From Candidatus Nanohalarchaeota archaeon (GTDB lineage Archaea > EX4484-52 > JAADEF01): a DNA stretch of 8,190 nt. Below are positions 1 through 7,319 of this stretch, piece after piece. Position 1 is the stretch's first letter. The number at the start of each line of letters is the position of its first letter. The stretch is from assembly GCA_013153555.1 (NCBI GenBank), contig JAADEF010000044.1, positions 1-8,190 on the forward strand, in the 5' to 3' direction. The translations under genes and the position numbers were made by a program. The notes below the pieces were generated by a model. The model made no database searches and had not been told where the DNA came from. It was given only the letters and a program-made list of their open reading frames with translations.

Positions 1-130
1 TAATATTCGCAAATACGAAAAAGAATTGGAAGAGGAATTTGTCAAATTCCAAAAGAAAGCATTAAAATTAAAAAAGAATTTGGAGGAAATAGCCATTCAA
101 TCTTTTGAAGAACTTTTAGCAAATAGGTGA
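1..130 (+). CDS. A-type ATP synthase subunit H, C-terminal fragment (partial at the left edge)
   Basis: Only the last 43 codons are visible, read in the frame beginning at base 2 and ending at the TGA at 128-130. The peptide is highly charged and looks entirely helical, rich in Lys and Glu (for example KYEKELEEEFVKF) with spaced hydrophobic residues, as expected for the C-terminal part of a coiled-coil stalk protein. In archaeal A-ATPase operons the gene before subunit I is the small peripheral-stalk subunit H (AhaH), which pairs with subunit E to form the stator holding the A3B3 head against subunit I. The call is therefore mostly from position plus coiled-coil composition; the sequence alone is not diagnostic. 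Its stop codon lies inside the ribosome-binding site of the next gene, which implies co-translation. Confidence 0.68.
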   Translation, partial: NIRKYEKELEEEFVKFQKKALKLKKNLEEIAIQSFEELLANR

Positions 131-137
131 AAGATGA

Positions 138-2054
138 ATGTTAAAAGCACTTTCTTTATTTCCTGAAAAGATGTGTAAGGTAAAAATTGTGGCTGAAAAA
201 AGCCTTAAAAAAAGAATTATTGATTTGCTCTATGATTTGAAAGTTCTGCACATTGAGGAAATCAAGTTCTCTGATTTTATGCATGATGCTCAGGTGGACA
301 TCGAAAACTTGGATAAATATTCCGAAATGCTTATTAATTTGGAAAGTGCTTTGAATGAGATGAAAGAAGCAGGTTATGTTATTGAGAATACCGGAGGCCG
401 GATATCTGAAAATAAATTGTTGAAATACGAAAAAGATGTTCATGCTTTGGAGGAGATGTTTAGAAAATTGAAGAAACTACGCGAAGAATATGAGCGTTTA
501 AACCGTATTTATATTGAAGCAGAAAGATTAAGGAAGTTAGGGGTACACGATCTTAATATCTTGCGGGATAATAAGCCAGGTGTTGGTTTTATCTTAGTAT
601 CTATTAAAGATTTGGATAAAACTGCAGAAATTTTAAGAAAAAATGGTAAAAGTGTAATAAGTTTCAATCATTACTTTGATGAAGATGCAAAAAGGCATTT
701 TATGTTAATCATGTACAAGGGCAAGGAGGAAGATATTTTAAACAGCATAGATGAGCAGGTAATTAGAAAATATGATTTGGAAAGCATTTTAAACTTACTT
801 CAAGAATACGGTTCCAATACAAAAGAGATATTGGATAAAGTGGTCCATAAAAAAGCAAAGCTTATTTCTGCTATTAAGGATTTGGAAGAAACCATTAAGA
901 AAAAATATGTGAAGAAAAAGGATGAATTAAGTGCTCTTCTTAATACTCTGCAACATGTAATTGATAAATATGAGCAAATTGATAAGTTCAAAGAGTCTAA
1001 ATCTTTGTTTTATGTTACTGGGTATGTGCCATGTAAGGATAGCGATAGATTAGTAAGAGCATTGAAAAGAATAAGTCCTAATATTTACATAGAAGTGCAT
1101 GAAGTAGAACGGGGCGAGGATGTTCCTGTTAAAATAGAGCATACGCGTTTTGTGAATCCTTTCAGAGTATTTTTGGATATTTATGCCCTTCCTAAATACC
1201 GATACATTGATCCAACTTTGTTGATGTTCTTTACTTTCCCATTATTTTATGGGTTTATTTTAGGAGATATTGGTTATGGTTTGGTGCTGGGAATTTTTGC
1301 TTATATTTTAAAGAAAAAAACACCAAAAGGCAGTGTTATGAATAATTTAGCCAAAGTAATGTTGCTTTCCGCATCTTCCAGTATATTTTTTGGATTTCTG
1401 TTTGGTGAATTTTTCGGTTTTGAGAAAATAGGGGATTATGAGCTTCACAGCTATTTGCATCGTATGCATGAAATAAAAGAACTCATAGGCATTAGCATAT
1501 TATTCGGTTTAATTCATATTAATTTAGGATTAATTTTAGGTATTTATCAAAAGATCAGATACAAAGAATATTGGCATGCTTTAACTGAAAAATTCAGCTG
1601 GATTTTACTTCAAATTGGGGTTGGATTAGTGGCTTATAAATATATTGCTAATGCATCTGATTTTTATGCCTATACAGGATATGTGGTTATTGTTACTTCA
1701 ATTGTTTTGATTTATCTCGGGGAAGGTTTGAAAGGTTTATTTGAACTTCCTGGAATATTAAGTAATTTGCTTTCATATGCGAGATTAGGTGCAGTAGGGT
1801 TGAGCTCTATTGCAATAGCCTATGTGATTAATTTGTTTGTGGAGCAGTTCATAGAATCTGGAAGTATTGGAGGGTATGTAGCTGCTATTGTATTGTTTTT
1901 AGTGGGCCACACTTTCAACATTTTGCTCGGTATAATAGGACCATTTTTACATGCTTTGAGATTACATTATGTAGAATTTTTCACAAAATTTTATGAAGGT
2001 GGTGGAAAAGAATATAAACCTTACGGAATTTTAGATAATGATCATAGGAGGTGA
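138..2054 (+). CDS. atpI: A-type ATP synthase subunit I (a-subunit homologue, membrane stator)
   Basis: A 638-residue membrane protein that forms the ion half-channels next to the c-ring. Residues 1 to about 350 are a soluble, coiled-coil-rich cytoplasmic arm; the N-terminus (MCKVKIVAEKS, then LHIEEIK) resembles the family's first strand-helix unit. The membrane domain starts near IDPT (357-360) and shows about eight hydrophobic segments, with the family motif GDIGYG in the first pair. The two arginines typical of the channel are present: R549 in LSYARLGAVGL and R608 in HALRLHYVEFF. The tail GGGKEYKPYG is typical of subunit I. Length fits archaeal homologues (about 620-700). The start at 138 has AGGTGA at 125-130 upstream; an internal Met at residue 12 is possible but less well spaced. 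No truncation or frameshift is seen. Confidence 0.96.
   Translation: MLKALSLFPEKMCKVKIVAEKSLKKRIIDLLYDLKVLHIEEIKFSDFMHDAQVDIENLDKYSEMLINLESALNEMKEAGYVIENTGGRISENKLLKYEKDVHALEEMFRKLKKLREEYERLNRIYIEAERLRKLGVHDLNILRDNKPGVGFILVSIKDLDKTAEILRKNGKSVISFNHYFDEDAKRHFMLIMYKGKEEDILNSIDEQVIRKYDLESILNLLQEYGSNTKEILDKVVHKKAKLISAIKDLEETIKKKYVKKKDELSALLNTLQHVIDKYEQIDKFKESKSLFYVTGYVPCKDSDRLVRALKRISPNIYIEVHEVERGEDVPVKIEHTRFVNPFRVFLDIYALPKYRYIDPTLLMFFTFPLFYGFILGDIGYGLVLGIFAYILKKKTPKGSVMNNLAKVMLLSASSSIFFGFLFGEFFGFEKIGDYELHSYLHRMHEIKELIGISILFGLIHINLGLILGIYQKIRYKEYWHALTEKFSWILLQIGVGLVAYKYIANASDFYAYTGYVVIVTSIVLIYLGEGLKGLFELPGILSNLLSYARLGAVGLSSIAIAYVINLFVEQFIESGSIGGYVAAIVLFLVGHTFNILLGIIGPFLHALRLHYVEFFTKFYEGGGKEYKPYGILDNDHRR
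2046..2054 (+). promoter_or_regulatory. Strong ribosome-binding site for atpK
   Basis: AGGAGGTGA ends 5 nt before the ATG at 2060 and is a near-complete match to the archaeal anti-Shine-Dalgarno. Its TGA is also the stop codon of subunit I. It decides the atpK start at 2060 rather than the in-frame GTG at 2051, which lies within the site itself. Together with the site before atpB it is the strongest in the window, which fits the need for many c-subunits per complex. Confidence 0.85.
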
Positions 2055-2059
2055 TATGT

Positions 2060-2275
2060 ATGGCAGATACAGGTTTATTAGCTTTGTCAGCAGCAATAGC
2101 AATTGGTGCAACCGCAATAGGTGCTGCAATAGCAGAAGCACATATAGGATCAGCAGCAGTAGCAGCCATGGCAGAAGATGAAAAGTTTTTTGGTAAAGGT
2201 TTGCTAATGACTGTTTTGCCTGAAACTTTGGCTATATTCGGGTTAGTAATTGCTTTGCTGATACTGTTCAAGTAA
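2060..2275 (+). CDS. atpK: A-type ATP synthase subunit K (c-ring proteolipid)
   Basis: A 71-residue proteolipid whose copies assemble into the rotor ring that carries H+ or Na+ through the membrane. It is one helical hairpin: helix 1 about residues 5-37 (small-residue-rich, containing GATAIGAAIAEA and IGSAAVAAM), a polar loop AEDEKFFGKG (38-47), and helix 2 about 48-70. The conserved carboxylate is E55 in LPETLAIFG, the archaeal c-subunit signature. T56 follows it and F60 is one turn on. The length is normal for a single-hairpin archaeal c-subunit, with no duplicated hairpin. An additional acid, E26, lies in helix 1. Translation starts at ATG 2060 because of the strong ribosome-binding site just upstream. 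The gene is preceded by atpI with a 5-nt gap and followed by a T-rich spacer before atpE. Confidence 0.95.
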   Translation: MADTGLLALSAAIAIGATAIGAAIAEAHIGSAAVAAMAEDEKFFGKGLLMTVLPETLAIFGLVIALLILFK

Positions 2276-2328
2276 AGGTTTTTTAATTTTTTAGTTTAAT
2301 TTTTTTAATTAAGAAAAAGGCGAGAACC
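2276..2328 (+). terminator. T-rich spacer, possible partial (oligo-T) terminator between atpK and atpE
   Basis: This 53-nt gap is the longest non-coding stretch in the visible operon. It contains three T runs (2279-2284, 2287-2292 and 2300-2306) separated by short A/G interruptions, followed by AATTAAGAAAAAGG. Archaeal RNA polymerase is known to terminate at oligo-T tracts without needing a strong hairpin, and I see only a weak A/T palindrome around 2300-2318. It could attenuate transcription after the c-ring gene, or it could simply be an AT-rich leader or weak promoter for atpE. No clear BRE/TATA element is recognisable. The following atpE gene has only a weak ribosome-binding site (AAGG near 2317-2320). 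Confidence 0.35.
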
Positions 2329-2910
2329 ATGGAAGAGATAATAAATAGAGGAGAGATTAGCAAGTTAAGAAGAGAGGTGCTGAGTAAAGCAGAATTGGAA
2401 AGTGAAAAGCTTTTAGAGGATGCAAAACAAGAGATGAAAGATTTAAGAAAAAAAGAGCTGAATGCATTGAAAAAGGAGTTAAAAGAGAAAATAAAGGATT
2501 TCACTGAGAGTGAGAAGAAGCGTGCAGAATCAGATTTAAGAGGTAAAAAACAAGAAATAAAAGCTAAATATCAGCACCTTAAAAAAGAACTGCTCGATGA
2601 ATTGGTAGAGGAAAGCATATCTCGCCTTATTCATGCTAATAGGAGAACAAAGCAAAAAATTTATGCTCAAATGATAGATTATGCAGTGAAGGAGTTAGGA
2701 GGGGATATTAAGGAGTTAGAAGTTGCTTCTCAAGATTATGAAATTGTAAAGTCCCTGTACCCTGATGCAAAAATTAAGAAATCTAAAAACTTAGAATTTG
2801 GAATTATTGCGTATGGAAAAGATAAAGGAGTAGTTGTAAATATAAGCTTACCTCACTTAAAAGAGGAGCTAAAAGAAATTATTTTAAGAAAGGTGGTTGA
2901 TAAACTATGA
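2329..2910 (+). CDS. atpE: A-type ATP synthase subunit E (peripheral stalk)
   Basis: A 193-residue stator protein that pairs with subunit H and ties the top of the A3B3 head to subunit I. Residues 1 to about 105 are a long, charged, uninterrupted helix rich in Lys, Glu and Leu (for example KKELKEKIKDF, KKRAESDLRGK), the expected coiled-coil. About 105-193 is a compact alpha/beta domain that includes a GGDIKELEVASQDY strand-turn and the late segment FGIIAYGKDKGVVVNISL, similar to the family's glycine-rich 'GG-V' region near the C-terminus. Length matches archaeal subunit E (about 185-205). The start at ATG 2329 is the first Met and sits after a weak AAGG site. Its stop overlaps the start of atpC as ATGA, so the two are translationally coupled. 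Assigned from architecture, length and operon position together. Confidence 0.93.
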   Translation: MEEIINRGEISKLRREVLSKAELESEKLLEDAKQEMKDLRKKELNALKKELKEKIKDFTESEKKRAESDLRGKKQEIKAKYQHLKKELLDELVEESISRLIHANRRTKQKIYAQMIDYAVKELGGDIKELEVASQDYEIVKSLYPDAKIKKSKNLEFGIIAYGKDKGVVVNISLPHLKEELKEIILRKVVDKL

Positions 2911-3842
2911 TGAAGCATCCTTTTTTATATACGCGGGCTAAATCGCGAGGGAAAACTATATTTACTAAAGAAGAATATAAAAAAATGATAGGATTGAGTG
3001 CAGGAGAAATTTTAGTGAAAATGCAACATAAAGATCCTATTTATAAAAAAATGATAGAGTCCTTTTCCGTTTATTTTTCTTCCGATGAGCTTTTGGATTA
3101 CATAACTCGCCATGCTCCTCCTCGCGAAGTGGGTGAGTTTTATCAAATGCTTAAATTTGTTAACCGCAATGATGAGATAGAAGGCGTGTTTAAAGCTTTG
3201 TGGTATAGATTTTTGAATAATGATATAAGAATCTTTTTTATAGGTATGTTAGAAAATATGGAATTTGAGGATTTAAGTTTGTGGATGCACGGATTAAAGC
3301 CATTAACTTTAGAAAGATTGAGATATTATTATGATAAAGGACTTCCCTATTTGATGCTTAAAAAGGCAGGTTTACCTAAATCCGTTATTGATGAAATTAT
3401 TGATGCTTCTAAGAGAAACGAAATAGGTAGGATTTCTTTTGCTTTATACCGCTATTATATGAAAATGTTGGCTCAATATCCTGTGAGTATTGCTAAAATA
3501 CTAGCAGATATGGAAATAAGAAGTTTGATTATTAAAGCAAATCTACTTCATTTAAGTGAAGAAAAGGTTAAAGAGCTTTTAAAGGACATTAGCAAAAGTT
3601 ATGCTAAGAAATTTGATGTGAAAGCTTTCAAAGTCGAAGAAGGAAAAGGCTGTTGCATGCTTCACACAGAAGCAAAAGATTTTTTAAAGTATTACAAAAG
3701 TAAAGTTAACGATGTTGAGGCAGTAATTGCTTATTTGCTTATTAAAGAGATTCAATCCATTAATTTGAGACTACTAGCTAAGCACAAAGCATTAGGATTA
3801 AGCGAAGATGAAGTTTTGAGCAGATTAATAGCAATTAGGTGA
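2907..3842 (+). CDS. atpC: A-type ATP synthase subunit C (central-stalk socket, V-type d homologue)
   Basis: A 311-residue, almost wholly helical soluble protein. Subunit C is the funnel-shaped adaptor that seats the central stalk (D and F) on the c-ring. The N-terminal PFLYTRAKSRGKTIF corresponds to the family's Y-x-x-A/T-R start, and the C-terminal KEIQSINLRLLAKHKALGL corresponds to the conserved E-x-x-N-L/I-R-x-I/L-A signature near the end of the family. Archaeal homologues are often about 320-370 residues, so this copy is at the short end; the missing length appears spread across the protein, with no frame break. The start overlaps the atpE stop (ATGA at 2907-2910). A second in-frame ATG lies at 2910, but AGGTGG at 2891-2896 is better spaced for 2907. 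Assigned by these motifs and gene order. Confidence 0.92.
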   Translation: MMKHPFLYTRAKSRGKTIFTKEEYKKMIGLSAGEILVKMQHKDPIYKKMIESFSVYFSSDELLDYITRHAPPREVGEFYQMLKFVNRNDEIEGVFKALWYRFLNNDIRIFFIGMLENMEFEDLSLWMHGLKPLTLERLRYYYDKGLPYLMLKKAGLPKSVIDEIIDASKRNEIGRISFALYRYYMKMLAQYPVSIAKILADMEIRSLIIKANLLHLSEEKVKELLKDISKSYAKKFDVKAFKVEEGKGCCMLHTEAKDFLKYYKSKVNDVEAVIAYLLIKEIQSINLRLLAKHKALGLSEDEVLSRLIAIR

Positions 3843-3846
3843 TGTT

Positions 3847-4158
3847 ATGGTTATTGCGGTTATAGGTGGAGAAGGTTTTATAAAGGGCTTTTATTTGGTA
3901 GGAGTGCAGGATGTGTTTGTTGTAAATAATGATAAGAAAAAAATCAATGAATTGGTTGATAAACTGCTTTATGAAAAAAAGCATAAGTTGCTTATCATAG
4001 AAGAACCATCTTTTAATTTATTAAGCGAAGTTTTAAAAGATAGGTGCATAACTTCGGTTGAGCCGTTGGTGTTTGTTATAAGTAAGGATAAAGAAACTGA
4101 TGAAAGCTTGAAGCTTATGATGAAAAGAGCATTAGGCGTTGATATTGAAAATATTTAA
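3847..4158 (+). CDS. atpF: A-type ATP synthase subunit F (central stalk)
   Basis: A 103-residue Rossmann-like protein that binds subunit D in the rotating central stalk and stimulates ATP turnover. The first strand and loop, [20 protein letters not shown], match the usual subunit F opening (IAVIG-x-x-x-x-x-GF-x-LAG). A second strand, KLLIIEEP, follows, then a PLVFVIS strand, and the end [12 protein letters not shown] matches the family's C-terminal (I/M)KRA(I/L)GVDI. Length is typical (about 100-110). The gene begins 4 nt after the atpC stop, with AGGTGAT at 3837-3843 overlapping that stop. Its own TAA (4156-4158) runs into the ribosome-binding site of atpA. Confidence 0.95.
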   Translation: MVIAVIGGEGFIKGFYLVGVQDVFVVNNDKKKINELVDKLLYEKKHKLLIIEEPSFNLLSEVLKDRCITSVEPLVFVISKDKETDESLKLMMKRALGVDIENI

Positions 4159-4164
4159 GGTGAT
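4157..4164 (+). promoter_or_regulatory. Ribosome-binding site fixing the atpA start
   Basis: AAGGTGAT lies 4 nt before the ATG at 4169 and overlaps the TAA of atpF. It supports 4169 as the atpA start instead of the in-frame TTG at 4139, which would add ten residues of atpF-overlapping sequence that do not resemble any subunit A N-terminus. Confidence 0.8.
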
Positions 4165-4168
4165 TGTT

Positions 4169-5920
4169 ATGAACAAAGGTCAACAAGGAAAGATTTATAG
4201 AATTTCAGGTCCTGTTGTTGTTGCAGAAGGAATTAAAGCGAACATGTATGATGTTGTTTTTGTAGGTAAAGAGGAGCTTATGGGTGAGGTAACTCAGATT
4301 AAAGGAGATAAAGTAGTTATTCAGGTGTATGAAGATACTACTGGTCTAAAACCAGGAGAGCCAGTGATCACATACAATGAGCCTTTGATGGTAGAATTAG
4401 GACCGGGCATATTGAAGAGCATTTATGACGGTATACAGAGGCCTTTAAGTGTTCTTAAAGAAATTCAAGGAGATTTTATCAAAAGAGGTGCTAAAGTTAA
4501 TGCACTTCCTCGCGATGTTAAATGGAAATTTAAGCCTACGGTTAAGAAAGGCGATTATGTTCGTGGTGGAGATGTGATAGGAGAAGTAAAAGAAACCGCA
4601 ACAATTACTCACAAAATATTGGTTCCACCAGGAGTGGAAGGTAAAATAAAAGAAATCAAATCAGGAGAATTTACTGTGGAAGATGTGATAGGAGTGTTAG
4701 ATAATGGTTATGAACTTAAACTTATGCACAAATGGCCTATTAGAAAACCAAGACCTTATTCTAAAAAGCTACCTCCGGAAGTACCTTTAATTACAGGAAT
4801 GAGAATTTTAGATGGTTTGTTTCCATTAGCCAAAGGAGGTACTGCAGCAATTCCTGGTCCTTTTGGTTCAGGTAAAACTGTAACTCAACAAAGCTTAGCA
4901 AAATACTCTGATGCTCAAGTAATTGTTTATGTGGGCTGTGGTGAAAGAGGTAATGAAATGACAGAGGTATTAGTTGAATTTCCAGAACTTACTGACCCTA
5001 ACACTGGAAAGCCTTTGATGGAAAGAACCGTGCTTATTGCTAATACTTCCAATATGCCTGTGGCAGCAAGAGAGGCAAGTATTTATACTGGAATAACTAT
5101 TGCAGAATATTATCGTGATCAAGGATATGATGTTGCTTTGATGGCTGATTCAACTTCAAGATGGGCAGAAGCAATGAGAGAGATATCTTCTCGTCTTGAA
5201 GAAATGCCTGGTGAGGAAGGATATCCTGCTAGGTTGGCATCAAAACTTGCAGAATTCTATGAAAGAGCTGGAAGGGTAGTTAATTTTAATAATACTACTG
5301 GAAGTGTTACTATTATTGGTGCTGTTTCACCTCCTGGTGGTGATTTCTCAGAACCAGTTACTCAAAATACTTTAAGGATAGTGAAAGTGTTTTGGGCATT
5401 GGATGCTAAATTGGCTAGTAGAAAGCATTTTCCAGCAATTAACTGGCTTCAAAGTTACAGCCTTTATAAGGAATCGTTGGCAGATTGGTTTAAGAAGCGT
5501 GCTGGCGAGGATTGGAGCGAGTTAATGGATAGAGCAATGGCTATATTGCAAGAAGAAGAAAAGCTTCAAGAAATTGTGCAGTTAGTAGGTAGTGATGCAC
5601 TTCCGGAGCATGAACAATTAAAACTTGAAATTGCTAAAATGATTCGTGAATTTTTCTTACAGCAGAATGCTTTTGATGAGGTTGATGCATACAGCGATAT
5701 AGAAAAAACAAAGCTTTTAATAGAGATTATATTGTGGTTTAATGATGAAGCAATGAAATTGTTGGAAAAGGGTGTGAGAGCAAAAGACATCATTGCTATG
5801 AAATCTAAGAATAAAATAATTGAAATAAGATATGCTAAGGATTATAAGAAAAAGGCTAAAGAAGTTAAGGCATTGATAGAAAAAGAGCTTAAAGAGCTAG
5901 CTCAATCAATTCATAGTTAA
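4169..5920 (+). CDS. atpA: A-type ATP synthase catalytic subunit A
   Basis: A 583-residue catalytic subunit; three copies alternate with subunit B to make or hydrolyse ATP. Domain order: N-terminal beta barrel (about 1-75, with [15 protein letters not shown]), the non-homologous insert specific to A/V-type subunits (about 110-190, with [12 protein letters not shown]), the nucleotide-binding domain, and a helical C-terminal domain. The Walker A motif is GPFGSGKT at 230-237 with K236. The catalytic glutamate is E259 in CGERGNEM, and the Walker B aspartate lies in [10 protein letters not shown] (D327). The serine in the P-loop (S234) is the archaeal form. No intein interrupts the P-loop region, unlike some archaeal copies. 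Length is normal (about 580-590). The start at 4169 follows AAGGTGAT. It is separated from atpB by 13 nt that are almost entirely the next ribosome-binding site. Confidence 0.98.
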   Translation: MNKGQQGKIYRISGPVVVAEGIKANMYDVVFVGKEELMGEVTQIKGDKVVIQVYEDTTGLKPGEPVITYNEPLMVELGPGILKSIYDGIQRPLSVLKEIQGDFIKRGAKVNALPRDVKWKFKPTVKKGDYVRGGDVIGEVKETATITHKILVPPGVEGKIKEIKSGEFTVEDVIGVLDNGYELKLMHKWPIRKPRPYSKKLPPEVPLITGMRILDGLFPLAKGGTAAIPGPFGSGKTVTQQSLAKYSDAQVIVYVGCGERGNEMTEVLVEFPELTDPNTGKPLMERTVLIANTSNMPVAAREASIYTGITIAEYYRDQGYDVALMADSTSRWAEAMREISSRLEEMPGEEGYPARLASKLAEFYERAGRVVNFNNTTGSVTIIGAVSPPGGDFSEPVTQNTLRIVKVFWALDAKLASRKHFPAINWLQSYSLYKESLADWFKKRAGEDWSELMDRAMAILQEEEKLQEIVQLVGSDALPEHEQLKLEIAKMIREFFLQQNAFDEVDAYSDIEKTKLLIEIILWFNDEAMKLLEKGVRAKDIIAMKSKNKIIEIRYAKDYKKKAKEVKALIEKELKELAQSIHS

Positions 5921-5928
5921 GGAGGTGA
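5921..5928 (+). promoter_or_regulatory. Strong ribosome-binding site fixing the atpB start
   Basis: GGAGGTGA is immediately after the TAA of atpA and 5 nt before the ATG at 5934. An in-frame GTG at 5925 falls inside this site, so the Met at 5934 is the credible start. Confidence 0.85.
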
Positions 5929-5933
5929 AGAGA

Positions 5934-7319
5934 ATGAGTTACAAAGAATATCAAACCATTAGAGGTATTGAAGGTCCATTGATTTTTGTGGAAAAAACTC
6001 ATGCTGTAAGTTATGGGGAGCTTGTAAAAATAAGATTGGAAAACGGAGAAATAAAGTTGGGTCAAGTATTAGATACAAGCAAAGATTTGGTTGTTGTTCA
6101 AAGCTTTGAGGACACAACAGGTATAAGTTTGAAAAGCAGTGTGAGGTTTTTAGGTGAAACTTTTAAGCTGAGGGTTTCTGACGAAATGCTTGGCAGAATT
6201 TTTAATGGAAGAGGGGAGGTTATTGATGGAGGTATGGATATAGTTAAAGGAGAAAAAGTTGATATTTTGGGAAGTGCTATTAATCCTTATTCTCGTATGC
6301 CTCCTTCTGATTTCATACAAACAGGTATTTCTACTATAGATGTGATGCATACATTGGTAAGAGGACAAAAATTACCTATCTTTTCTGGTTCTGGTTTGCC
6401 TCACAATGATTTAGCTTTGCAAATAGCAAGACAGGCACAAGTTAAAGGACAAGAAGGTAGCTTTGCAGTGGTATTTGCAGCAATGGGTATTACCCATGAA
6501 GAAGCTCACAAGTTTATAAAAGAATTTGAAAAAACAGGAGCATTAGAAAGAGCTGTGATATTTTTGAATTTGGCAAGTGATCCCGCATCTGAAAGGCTTA
6601 TTACACCAAGACTAGCATTAACAACAGCAGAATATTTGGCATATGAAAAAGATATGCATGTGCTAGTATTGCTAACTGACATGACCAATTATGCAGAATC
6701 TTTGCGTGAGATTGGTGCAGCAAGACAGGAGATTCCAGGAAGAAGAGGTTATCCTGGTTACATGTATACTGATTTCTCAACTATTTATGAAAGAGCAGGT
6801 ATGATCAAGGGCAGGAAGGGGTCTGTGACTCAAATGCCTATATTAACTATGCCAGGAGATGATATAACACACCCCATTCCTGATTTAACGGGTTATATTA
6901 CTGAGGGTCAAATTGTTTTAGGAAGAGACTTACACAGAAAAGGTATTTACCCACCAATTAATGTGCTTTTAGGATTAAGCAGATTGATGAACAACGGTAT
7001 AGGTAAAGGCAAAACTCGTGAAGACCACAAAGAAGTTTATGAACAGCTTTATACTGCTTATGCAGAAGGTAACGATTTGAGAGGTTTAGTTGCTATTGTG
7101 GGTAGGGAAGCACTTAGCGAGAGAGACAGGCGATTTTTAGACTTTGCGGATGCTTTTGAGAATAGGTTTGTAAAGCAGGGTTTATATGAGAACAGAACCA
7201 TAGAACAAAGTTTGGATTTGGCATGGGAGTTATTCAGCATGATTCCAGAACACGAATTAATTAAGCTTAAACCAGAAACCAAAAAGAAATATTATAAAGG
7301 ATTTAAAGGGGGAGAATAG
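5934..7319 (+). CDS. atpB: A-type ATP synthase regulatory subunit B
   Basis: A 461-residue non-catalytic partner of subunit A in the A3B3 head. The N-terminal barrel carries [15 protein letters not shown]. The nucleotide domain has the degenerate, non-hydrolytic P-loop of subunit [20 protein letters not shown] (150-168), with no GKT. Other family landmarks are [10 protein letters not shown] (182-191), [16 protein letters not shown] (246-261), and [23 protein letters not shown] (267-289). The arginine finger that completes the A/B active site is most likely R350 in [18 protein letters not shown]. The residues just before it read VLLGLSR, where I remember most archaeal copies having VLPSLSR. 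Length is standard (about 460). The final GGE codons are followed directly by the next gene's ATG. Confidence 0.98.
   Translation: MSYKEYQTIRGIEGPLIFVEKTHAVSYGELVKIRLENGEIKLGQVLDTSKDLVVVQSFEDTTGISLKSSVRFLGETFKLRVSDEMLGRIFNGRGEVIDGGMDIVKGEKVDILGSAINPYSRMPPSDFIQTGISTIDVMHTLVRGQKLPIFSGSGLPHNDLALQIARQAQVKGQEGSFAVVFAAMGITHEEAHKFIKEFEKTGALERAVIFLNLASDPASERLITPRLALTTAEYLAYEKDMHVLVLLTDMTNYAESLREIGAARQEIPGRRGYPGYMYTDFSTIYERAGMIKGRKGSVTQMPILTMPGDDITHPIPDLTGYITEGQIVLGRDLHRKGIYPPINVLLGLSRLMNNGIGKGKTREDHKEVYEQLYTAYAEGNDLRGLVAIVGREALSERDRRFLDFADAFENRFVKQGLYENRTIEQSLDLAWELFSMIPEHELIKLKPETKKKYYKGFKGGE

Noticed and set aside
134..166. ATG at 134 as a start before subunit I
   Set aside because: It is out of frame with subunit I and reaches a stop after about ten codons.
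2051..2059. GTG start for atpK adding three residues
   Set aside because: It lies inside the AGGAGGTGA ribosome-binding site; the ATG at 2060 has ideal spacing and gives the normal MADTG-type c-subunit start.
4139..4168. TTG start for atpA overlapping atpF
   Set aside because: No ribosome-binding site precedes it and the extra residues match no subunit A; ATG 4169 follows AAGGTGAT.
4850..4960. Possible intein in the subunit A P-loop region
   Set aside because: Some archaeal A subunits carry one there, but here the reading is continuous from GPFGSGKT to CGERGNE and total length is the intein-free 583 residues.
5925..5933. GTG start for atpB
   Set aside because: The GTG is part of GGAGGTGA itself; ATG 5934 is correctly spaced.
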